DNA of 8,848 nucleotides from Deltaproteobacteria bacterium (GTDB lineage: Bacteria > Desulfobacterota > Desulfarculia > Adiutricales > JAGVGV01): positions 3,866 to 12,713 of the forward strand of contig JADFXS010000058.1 of the NCBI GenBank assembly GCA_015233515.1. Reading direction: 5' to 3'. Of this stretch, positions 1-5,815 are shown piece by piece. The translations under genes were made by a program, and so were the position numbers. The stretch's first letter is position 1; the number at the start of each line of letters is the position of its first letter. The notes under the pieces were generated by a model. The model was not told the DNA's origin, did not search any database, and saw nothing but the letters and a program-made list of their open reading frames with translations.

Positions 1-20
1 ATTAATTTTCCAAGATCTCA

Positions 21-37
21 TTTTGAGTGCCCGACCC
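21..37. repeat. 17-base dispersed motif, copy 1
   Basis: The motif TTTTGAGTGCCCGACCC occurs here and again, identical and in the same orientation, at 8614-8630. In both places a fragment of the TCATTTCGA repeat family begins about 50 bases downstream (72 here, 8671 there). The motif is non-coding and may be the edge of a degenerate mobile or REP-like element. That last point is inference. Confidence 0.5.
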
Positions 38-71
38 TTCGCCGAGGTCCGGCGAGTTGCGATATAAAAAA

Positions 72-96
72 ACTGTCATTTCGAAGCGAGAAATCT
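72..96. repeat. Fragment of MITE-like TCATTTCGA repeat
   Basis: The stretch reads ACTGTCATTTCGA followed by AGCGAGAAATCT. It corresponds to the reverse complement of the right arm of the palindromic element at 1296-1383, with the GC-rich middle missing. It is therefore a truncated member of the same family, with no coding potential. Confidence 0.5.
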
Positions 97-116
97 ACTG
101 TTAGCCGTGTTGATAG

Positions 117-240
117 GGGCGATTAATCAATCGCCCTCGTTGAAGGATGCTAGCCGTGGGTTTTATCCCACGGATTGGTAAGTCGCTACGCGACAAAATA
201 CTATATATGCAAAACGATTTCCCGGCGATGAATCGCCGGG
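117..240. repeat. Cluster of four small perfect hairpins
   Basis: Four inverted repeats follow one another in the gene-free leader: an 8-bp stem at 117-124/129-136 (loop AATC), a 7-bp stem at 154-160/167-173 (loop TTTTAT), a 5-bp stem at 182-186/190-194 (loop TAC), and an 8-bp stem at 221-228/233-240 (loop TGAA). The first and last share the core GGCGAT...ATCGCC. None is followed by a T-run, so they do not look like terminators. They resemble REP-like or MITE-derived palindromes. Apart from the flanking repeats and the promoter, I see nothing else in 1-480. Confidence 0.55.
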
Positions 241-421
241 CTACGGGGCGCTGATCGGAACCATATCATTTCGGGCAATTTTTACAACAGGTGCTAAATT
301 GCCTGCAAACAAAACCATATTAAGCTGCTCGGGGAGGGCGGGCCTACCCAAAATATCTGATTTTGCCTTCCCCTTATAATATTCTCAAATGCTTTTACCG
401 GTTATCAACGGCAAATACCAC

Positions 422-450
422 TTCCGAAAGTCGGCGATCCATTATATAAT
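422..450 (+). promoter_or_regulatory. Candidate sigma70 promoter for IMP cyclohydrolase
   Basis: A perfect -10 box TATAAT lies at 445-450. Seventeen bases upstream is only a weak -35, TTCCGA at 422-427. The ribosome-binding site GGGGA (471-475) is 5 bases before the ATG at 481. The -10 is convincing, the -35 is not. Confidence 0.4.
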
Positions 451-480
451 TAGTACAAAAAAGCGCCATGGGGGACGATT

Positions 481-1086
481 ATGAGTAAAATTCAGCGAGC
501 TTTGATCAGCGTTACGGATAAGGACGGTATCGTCGAGTTCGCCCAGGCCTTGAACAAATTCGGCGTGGAGATATTATCCACGGGCGGAACGGCCAAAGCT
601 TTGGCTCAAGGAGGCGTCAAAGTCAAAGAGGTGGCCGATTATACCGGATTTCCGGAACTCCTGGATGGTCGGGTTAAAACCTTGCACCCGAAAGTTCACG
701 CCGGCATCCTTTTCAGACGGAACGTGCCCGCCCACGTCGAACAGATGGACAGCCAAGGCTTGAAGCCGATCGATCTGGTCTGCGTCAACTTGTACGCCTT
801 TGAAGATACCATTGCCAAACACGGGGTGACCCTGGCCGAGGCCATTGAAAACATCGACATCGGCGGTCCGACCATGCTTAGGGCCGCGGCCAAGAACTAC
901 GAATCGGTCACGGTCATTGTCGACCCTACGGATTACCCGAAAGTCATCACCGAAATGAAAAACAACAATGGGCAAACGACCCTGCCCACCCGTTTGCACC
1001 TGGCTCGAAAAGTTTTTTCCGTGACTTACGTCTATGACCGGGCGATTTTAAAATATTTGCAAGGTCAGACCATCAAGCAGGACTAA
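481..1086 (+). CDS. purH: Stand-alone IMP cyclohydrolase (N-terminal PurH domain)
   Basis: This cytosolic enzyme catalyses the last step of de novo purine synthesis, closing the ring of FAICAR (5-formamido-imidazole-4-carboxamide ribotide) to give IMP. The 201 residues cover only the MGS-like cyclohydrolase domain, whereas bifunctional PurH is about 520 residues with an AICAR formyltransferase half. Visible motifs are SVTDKDG (10-16), STGGTAKAL (33-41), [16 protein letters not shown] (62-77), NLYAFED (103-109, with Ala where Pro is usual) and [15 protein letters not shown] (125-139). K66, Y105, D126 and K138 match the catalytic Lys, Tyr, Asp and Lys of the family. The ATG at 481 is supported by GGGGA 5 bases upstream. 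The TAA is followed at once by a strong terminator, so this is not a truncation by assembly, and the formyltransferase must be encoded elsewhere. The symbol applies to the cyclohydrolase half only. Confidence 0.93.
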   Translation: MSKIQRALISVTDKDGIVEFAQALNKFGVEILSTGGTAKALAQGGVKVKEVADYTGFPELLDGRVKTLHPKVHAGILFRRNVPAHVEQMDSQGLKPIDLVCVNLYAFEDTIAKHGVTLAEAIENIDIGGPTMLRAAAKNYESVTVIVDPTDYPKVITEMKNNNGQTTLPTRLHLARKVFSVTYVYDRAILKYLQGQTIKQD

Positions 1087-1116
1087 ACAACCTGTCGATG
1101 CTTTCCCAAATCATGG

Positions 1117-1167
1117 CGCCTGATTCCCGGCGCCGATGCGCCGACGCCGGGAATCAGGCGTTTTTTT
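1117..1167 (+). terminator. Strong Rho-independent terminator after IMP cyclohydrolase
   Basis: A perfect 16-bp stem (1117-1132 with 1145-1160, arm CGCCTGATTCCCGGCG) encloses a 12-base loop and runs directly into seven T (1161-1167). It begins 30 bases after the stop codon and ends the purine gene as a single-gene transcript. Confidence 0.95.
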
Positions 1168-1293
1168 ACTGATTTTCACCTGACCGTTTACTCTTTGCCT
1201 GCCCTTAATTACTTGTCACGACTTAAAGCGATACTCGAAAGTTTTTTCGGAATGATGCGGTCAAAATCTCAGCTCATTCGCGAACACCCCAGT

Positions 1294-1425
1294 CGGTCAT
1301 TTCGACCGAAGGGAGAAATCTCATTGTGATTTGGCAGTGTTGGAGATTTCTCGTCGCGGCCTGTGGCCGCTCCTTGAAATGACAGTGATACTTCAAAACG
1401 AAGAGACTTTCGAGAACCACTATAA
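1294..1425. repeat. MITE-like palindromic repeat, long copy
   Basis: A palindromic core runs from GTCATTTCGA (1296-1305) to TTGAAATGAC (1374-1383), with inner arms GAGAAATCTC (1313-1322) and GAGATTTCTC (1343-1352), so the whole can fold as an interrupted long hairpin. Bases 1294-1346 match 8671-8723 with 4 differences in 53. The tail GAGAACCACTATAA (1412-1425) matches 8720-8733 exactly. No transposase is present, so this would be a non-autonomous element. Open frames across it have no protein-like composition. It fills most of the gene-free stretch between the terminator and the minus-strand gene. Confidence 0.65.
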
Positions 1426-1446
1426 ACCCGGATTTTGCAGCCGGAT

Positions 1447-1959
1447 TTAATCTTCAATTCCCGGTTGCGCGCCGATACCGGCCGCGAAATGATGCTTGAC
1501 CGCGTCCATGAAGGTCACGGTATCGGCCAGGTCCAAAATTTCCGGCGGGCAATCCCGGCCGGTGAGGATCAAATGCAAAGACGGCGGCTTGTTTTTTAGA
1601 AAATCAACGACTTCCGCGGGGGAGATCAAGCCGTAACGCATGGCCACGCAGATTTCATCCAAGATCAGCAGATCGCAAGCGCCGCTTTCGGCCAGCTTCA
1701 GGCAGTCATCCCAGCCTTGCCGCGCCGACAGCCGATCCGCTTCGGACGGTTTTCCCATGATCAAACCGCGGCCCAGGAGCCGGAATTTTATGTTGGGCAG
1801 GACGGACAGCGCTTTATGCTCGCCGCTTTCCCGTGATTTGACAAACTGCATGATCACCACTTGCCGCCCGTGCCCGGCGGCTCTCAAGGCCGCGCCCAGG
1901 GCGGCGGTGGTCTTGCCCTTGCCCGGACCGGTATTAATGAGGATCAATCCGTGAGACAT
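1447..1959 (-). CDS. cobO: Cob(I)yrinic acid a,c-diamide / cobalamin adenosyltransferase, CobO (BtuR/CobA) type
   Basis: This cytosolic enzyme transfers the 5'-deoxyadenosyl group from ATP to the cobalt of a reduced corrinoid, in coenzyme B12 synthesis or salvage. The 170 residues fit the family (about 170-200). The P-loop is GPGKGKTT at residues 11-18, where many homologues have GDGKGKTT. A Walker B-like strand DLLILDE spans 96-102. The C-terminal family block runs from TGRDCPPEILDLADTV (133-148) to VKHHFAAGIGAQPGIED (154-170). The ATG at 1959 (CAT on the plus strand) is preceded by GAGGAAG (1966-1972) with 6 bases between. It stands alone: no other corrinoid gene is in the window and I see no cobalamin riboswitch upstream. 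The ATPase gene on the other strand diverges from it across about 250 bases. Confidence 0.92.
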   Translation of the reverse strand: MSHGLILINTGPGKGKTTAALGAALRAAGHGRQVVIMQFVKSRESGEHKALSVLPNIKFRLLGRGLIMGKPSEADRLSARQGWDDCLKLAESGACDLLILDEICVAMRYGLISPAEVVDFLKNKPPSLHLILTGRDCPPEILDLADTVTFMDAVKHHFAAGIGAQPGIED

Positions 1960-2130
1960 ACATTGCTTCCTCTCGTTTGGGTAAAAGACTTTAGCCGAAA
2001 AATGACTAATCTTCCCTTTCCCGGTTACGACCTTCGCGGCCGCTTAATCAAATAGCCTGCCCACCACCCGGCCATCAAGAAGATTAACATTATTTAACAA
2101 ATCCGCCGGGAAAACATAGCAAAAAATTTC

Positions 2131-2160
2131 TTGACGTTTTGCCTCAATGCCGGTCATAAT
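2131..2160 (+). promoter_or_regulatory. Sigma70-type promoter of the AAA/DUF4143 gene
   Basis: TTGACG at 2131-2136 and CATAAT at 2155-2160 are separated by 18 bases. Each box matches consensus at 5 of 6 positions. Transcription would start near 2167, some 44 bases before the ATG at 2211. The -10 box lies inside the left arm of a perfect inverted repeat. Confidence 0.65.
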
Positions 2161-2195
2161 TGTTTCCGGTTTAGCTATTATCCGGAAACAATTAT
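2156..2195. promoter_or_regulatory. 14-bp perfect inverted repeat over the -10 box (candidate operator)
   Basis: ATAATTGTTTCCGG (2156-2169) and CCGGAAACAATTAT (2182-2195) are exact reverse complements separated by 12 bases. The left arm contains the -10 box and the presumed transcription start, so most of that arm would not be in the RNA. This favours a DNA-level role, such as a binding site for a dimeric regulator, over an RNA hairpin. No T-run follows. Which protein binds it is unknown. Confidence 0.6.
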
Positions 2196-2210
2196 CGCCA
2201 GGTAAGCCAT

Positions 2211-3523
2211 ATGATAGAGACGATCAAATCCATCATCCTGGATTTCCGGGAAATGCACCAGAAGACCGGAGTGCCGCGGCGCCTAAGTATCGAAACGATT
2301 ACCGGCAAGGCCACGGTCTGCATCGGGGTCTGCCGGAGCGGCAAATCGACGTACATGTTCCAAGTTATCAAACGGCTTCTGGAAGGCGGGGTTCCACGCG
2401 AGAATATTCTCTATCTGAATTTTTTTGACGATCGACTCCACAACCTGCGGCGAAATGGATTAAGTGTCATCGCCGAAGCCTACTATTCGCTTTATCCGGA
2501 AAAAAAAACTCCGAGACCATCTACTGTTTCTTCGATGAGATTCAGGAAGTCTCCGGTTGGGAACCTTTTGTCGACCGGTTGATGCGGACGGAAAACTGCG
2601 AAATATATATTACGGGTTCATCCGCGCGGATGCTTTCGAAAGAAATCGCCACGCAAATGCGTGGACGGGCATTATCATGGGAAATATTCCCGTTTTCGTT
2701 CCGAGAGTTCCTGGACTGGAAGGGTATTGAGATTAAAGGTTCAATATCCACGAAGAAACAGCTTTTCATTCGAAAGGCCTTCGAGGAATATTGGGAGACC
2801 GGCGGCTTCCCCGAGGTGGCCGGCCTAAGCCGGAACTTGAGGATCAAAACCCATCAGGAATACTTACAGGCCATCCTGTTTAGAGACCTGATCGAGCGCC
2901 ATGACGTCTCTCATCCGAAAGCATTGACCGACCTCGCGCATCGGCTGGCGGACAACACGGCATCGCTATATTCCGTCAACAACCTGACCGGATACCTTAA
3001 ATCATTAGGACACAAGGCTCCCAAGTCGACCGTTATGGATTACCTGGAATGGTTCGAGGATGCCTACTTCCTCTTCACCGTGCGGATATTCGACCCATCC
3101 CCGGCTCGCGCCAACACCAATCCGAAAAAGATTTATTGCGTCGATCACGCTTTGGTTACTTCAGTCTCATCGGGGATTCTGGTCAATTCCGGGCATCTCC
3201 TGGAAAACCTCGCTTTCACCGCGCTTAGACGCCTTTACCCCGAGATTTATTATTACAAGACCAAAGCCGGCCGCGAGGTCGATTTCATTGTCCCGATGCG
3301 CAACCGATCACGGTTGCTGGTGCAGGTCTGCGAATCCCTGGTCGAACCAAGGACGAGGAAACGTGAATCCGCGGCCTTGGGTGAGGCGATGGCCGAACTG
3401 GGTCTCAAGTCCGGAATAATTGTGACCAGGAATGAGGAAGAACGGATCGATATCGGCGCCGGAACCATTGAGGTGGTCCCGATTTGGCGTTTCCTGCTCG
3501 ACCTGCCGGACGCTGCGGAATAG
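2211..3523 (+). pseudogene. AAA ATPase with DUF4143 domain, split by a one-base frameshift
   Basis: This is a COG1373-type P-loop ATPase of poorly known role. The N-terminal part in the first frame has Walker A GVCRSGKST at residues 39-47. After a -1 shift in the run of nine A at 2500-2508, the second frame gives Walker B IYCFFDEIQ, the block IYITGSSARMLSKE, then GRALSWEIFPFSFREFL. The C-terminal DUF4143 block has LLENLAFTALRRL, YYYKTKAGREVDFIV and LVQVCESL, a nuclease-fold-like E/D..Q pattern. One extra A would restore a single 437-residue protein, the normal family length. As read, the first frame stops at 2582 after 123 residues; the second frame is open to 3523 with a possible internal TTG at 2579 or ATG at 2582. 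The start ATG at 2211 follows AGGTAAG (2200-2206). Either a real mutation, a sequencing error, or slippage expression would explain the split. Confidence 0.85.
2500..2508 (+). other. Run of nine A at the frameshift (slip site or indel)
   Basis: In the upstream frame the codons are GAA AAA AAA ACT. The downstream frame reads AAA AAA AAC TCC. The zero-frame context A_AAA_AAA is a slippery heptamer for -1 ribosomal slippage, and nine A is also long enough for RNA polymerase slippage. Only a weak stem follows (2511-2517 with 2549-2556, one bulge, 31-base loop). A length error in the run is the simplest explanation. Confidence 0.55.
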
Positions 3524-3549
3524 TTCGTAAAAGAAGACAGGTTTAATCG

Positions 3550-3578
3550 TTGACTCACTCTTGTAAATCAATAAAAAT
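3550..3578 (+). promoter_or_regulatory. Candidate promoter of the ABC operon
   Basis: TTGACT (3550-3555) is followed after 17 bases by AAAAAT (3573-3578), a 5/6 and a 4/6 match. It lies between the DUF4143 stop and the first transporter gene. I see no Fur box and no terminator for the upstream gene, so read-through is also possible. Confidence 0.4.
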
Positions 3579-3622
3579 GAAGATCGGCTGTTATAAATCC
3601 TCCCATATCAAGGATGGGCGTC

Positions 3623-4618
3623 ATGAAAAAAATACTGACCTGGTTAGTGATTTTCAGTCTGGTTTTCGGGTCCGCGGCGAGCATGGCCGCGGAGAAACAG
3701 AAACTGGTGGTTTACACGTCCATGAAGGAAGTCCTGATCGGCAAGCTGCGGGACGCTTTCACGGCCAAGAATCCGGACCTGGATTTCGATAGCTATTCAG
3801 CCGGCGCGGGTAAACTCATGGCCAAGCTGGCGGCGGAGCGACAGTCCGGCAATATTGTGGTCGATGTCCTCTGGACCAGCGAAATCCCCGATTTTTACCA
3901 ACTGAAAGCCGAAGAGATGCTGCAAAAATACATCTCCCCAGAAAATCAATTCATTTTGAGCCCGATCAAGGACCCGGACGGTTTTTTCACCCCGGCCCGC
4001 ATGGGAACTTTAGGCATCGCCTACAACACCAAATTGATCAAGCAGGCGCCTCGCACCTGGGCCGATTTACTGACCCCGGAGTTCAAAAACAGCGTGGGGA
4101 TCGCCAATCCGGCTCTTTCCGGCACGGCTTACGTCAGTATTTCCTTGATGGTTAAGAATTTGGGTTGGGAATATTTTGAAAAACTCAAGGCCAACGGCGC
4201 CAAAATGGGGCAGGGTTCCGGCCAGGTGGTGGACGACACCGCGGCCGGCGACTTGAAGGCTTGTCTAGGCGTGGATTACATCGCGCTGGAAAAAATCGCC
4301 AAGGGCGCCGACCTGGGCTTGGTTTTCCCGCCGGAAATGCTAGTCATTCCCAGCCCGGTGGCCATTATCAAAGGCACCAAAAACCTTAACGCGGCCCAAA
4401 AATTCGTGGATTTCCTCCTCTCCAAGGACGGTCAGGCCATTGTCGCCAATACCGGGACCCTGCCCATCCGGCAGGATGTCCCCGTGCCTCAGGGCACCGG
4501 CCTGGTTTCACCGGACGAGGCGGTCAAGCGGGCCATGCAGATCGACTATCCGCAAATGATCAAGGAAAAGGAAGCCACCATTAAAAAATTCACCGAAATA
4601 TTAGGCGCGGGTAAATAA
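3623..4618 (+). CDS. Periplasmic ABC substrate-binding protein (ferric iron / phosphonate type)
   Basis: This is the solute receptor of the importer encoded downstream, acting in the periplasm. I chose the ATG at 3623 over the in-frame one at 3614: AAGGA (3610-3614) sits 8 bases before it and overlaps the other. The 331-residue product then starts MKKILTWLVIF, a classic signal peptide with likely cleavage after ASMAA (residue 23). The mature part begins KLVVYTSMKE, followed by VDVLWTSEIPDFYQL, GTLGIAYNTKLI, RTWADLLTPEFK, GIANPALSGTAY and a C-terminal block NAAQKFVDFLLSKDGQAI, all typical of the SBP_bac_6/FbpA-like class II family. The adjacent Tyr pair that binds iron in FbpA is not seen; the matching region appears to be CLGVDYIALEKIAKGAD. 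Substrate is therefore open: iron, 2-aminoethylphosphonate or another anion. Confidence 0.88.
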   Translation: MKKILTWLVIFSLVFGSAASMAAEKQKLVVYTSMKEVLIGKLRDAFTAKNPDLDFDSYSAGAGKLMAKLAAERQSGNIVVDVLWTSEIPDFYQLKAEEMLQKYISPENQFILSPIKDPDGFFTPARMGTLGIAYNTKLIKQAPRTWADLLTPEFKNSVGIANPALSGTAYVSISLMVKNLGWEYFEKLKANGAKMGQGSGQVVDDTAAGDLKACLGVDYIALEKIAKGADLGLVFPPEMLVIPSPVAIIKGTKNLNAAQKFVDFLLSKDGQAIVANTGTLPIRQDVPVPQGTGLVSPDEAVKRAMQIDYPQMIKEKEATIKKFTEILGAGK

Positions 4619-4682
4619 CCGGGTCGCCAAGCCTGGCCCGCCATCAGGCGGGAGTTGTGGGAAGACTGACCCGGGCCTTTTT
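4619..4682 (+). terminator. Intercistronic hairpins with T-run (attenuator or mRNA-stabilising element)
   Basis: Three stems are possible. CCGGGTC (4619-4625) pairs with GACCCGG (4668-4674). CCCGCC (4637-4642) pairs with GGCGGG (4647-4652) around a 4-base loop. GGCCCG (4635-4640) pairs with CGGGCC (4672-4677), directly followed by TTTTT (4678-4682). The third excludes the other two. The element separates the binding-protein gene from ATPase 1, where partial termination would keep the receptor in excess of the membrane complex. Confidence 0.55.
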
Positions 4683-4720
4683 GTATAACCGGTCTTAAAT
4701 ACAAAAACTGGTATCCATCC

Positions 4721-5815
4721 ATGGCAAGCATCCGACTGGAACAGGTCAACAAGATTTACGGACGGAAGTCGGTTATTCAAGACCTGAATTTGGAGATCCA
4801 GGATGGGGAGTGCTTCACCCTCCTGGGACCATCCGGGTGCGGCAAGACGGTTATCCTCAGGCTGATCGCCGGTTTTGAAGCTCCAAACACCGGGCGGATT
4901 TTTATCGGCGACCATCTGGTCTCCAGCCCGGCCGACGGCATCAACCATCCGCCGGAAACCCGCCGTATCGGAGTGGTTTTCCAGGATTATGCCGTCTGGC
5001 CCCACAAATCCGTTCTGGAAAATGTCATTTACCCTCTGATTATCAAAAAAGTCCCCTCCCCGGAAGCGAACAGACAGGCCAGGCTGGCCATCGACCAGGT
5101 GAATTTGAGCGGCCTGGAAACCCGCCTGCCCTCACAACTTTCCGGCGGCCAGCAACAACGGGTGGCCTTGGCCCGGGCCCTGGTCGCCGGTCCGGAAGTC
5201 ATGCTGCTCGATGAACCCCTGTCCAATCTGGACGCCAACCTGCGGGAAGAGATGCGCTTCGAGATCAAGGAACTTCAACGCCGCACCGGAGTGCCGATTC
5301 TTTATGTCACCCACGATCAGGAAGTGGCCTTGGCCATTTCCGATCGACTGGCCGTCATGGACGAACACGGAACCATCCGCCAGATCGGTCCGCCCAACCA
5401 GGTTTTTGAATATCCGAAGGATAGTTATGTGTTCCGCTTCATGGGAGTGGCGAACTTCATTCCCATGGTTGAACGCGAAGGACGGCTGGTAATCGATGGC
5501 CTAAGTCAGCTTTTCAACTGGCCGATCTCCCCATCCAAGGAAATCAAGGCCCCGGTGGCCGGCTGCCGGCCCACGGACTTGGAGCTGACCAGAGATGGAA
5601 CCGGGGTTCAGGGCCGGGTGGAACGCCGCAGTTTTCTTGGCCCGATAGTGGATTTCCGGGTGGCCTTGGGGCGGGCCATGGTCCGCGTCCAGATGGAAAC
5701 CCGCGAAGTTCTAAACAAGGATTTGATGCTGGGTTCCGGGGAAGCTTGCGGAGTGATATTCCATAATTTGCAATGGTTTGACGGCCAGGCCATGGAAAAC
5801 TCGAGGGGCGCATGA
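4721..5815 (+). CDS. ABC transporter ATP-binding protein 1 (PotA/FbpC-like)
   Basis: This cytoplasmic ATPase energises the permease encoded next to it. The 364-residue length is standard for an NBD plus C-terminal TOBE-type regulatory domain. Walker A is GPSGCGKT (36-43), with Val44 where Thr is usual. The Q-loop is [11 protein letters not shown] (Q88), the signature [15 protein letters not shown] (140-154), Walker [13 protein letters not shown] (160-171, E165 catalytic) and the H-loop VTHDQ (H198). From about 240 to the end comes the TOBE part, with CRPTDLEL and [14 protein letters not shown] see no good ribosome-binding site before the ATG at 4721, and no alternative start close by. The stop overlaps the permease start (ATGA at 5812-5815), implying coupled translation. 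It is a close paralogue of the protein at 7513-8571, aligning without gaps through the catalytic motifs. Confidence 0.94.
   Translation: MASIRLEQVNKIYGRKSVIQDLNLEIQDGECFTLLGPSGCGKTVILRLIAGFEAPNTGRIFIGDHLVSSPADGINHPPETRRIGVVFQDYAVWPHKSVLENVIYPLIIKKVPSPEANRQARLAIDQVNLSGLETRLPSQLSGGQQQRVALARALVAGPEVMLLDEPLSNLDANLREEMRFEIKELQRRTGVPILYVTHDQEVALAISDRLAVMDEHGTIRQIGPPNQVFEYPKDSYVFRFMGVANFIPMVEREGRLVIDGLSQLFNWPISPSKEIKAPVAGCRPTDLELTRDGTGVQGRVERRSFLGPIVDFRVALGRAMVRVQMETREVLNKDLMLGSGEACGVIFHNLQWFDGQAMENSRGA

Noticed and set aside
117..240. CRISPR-like array
   Set aside because: The hairpins differ in sequence and spacing. There are no regular repeats and spacers, and no cas genes.
241..480. Riboswitch upstream of the purine gene
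   Set aside because: I could not recognise a purine, folate or other riboswitch core, and there is no terminator before the start codon.
574..999. Open frame of 141 codons on the minus strand
   Set aside because: It is fully inside the IMP cyclohydrolase gene on the opposite strand, with no recognisable motif or ribosome-binding site.
1425..1446. Possible terminator for the cobalamin adenosyltransferase
   Set aside because: Only 4-bp CCGG pairings are available and there is no T-run on the minus strand, so it is not supportable.
1269..1457. Minus-strand open frame sharing the string LPNHNEISPFGRN with a frame at 8541-8792
   Set aside because: The shared peptide is just the translated TCATTTCGA repeat. 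It reflects two copies of a non-coding element, not a protein family.
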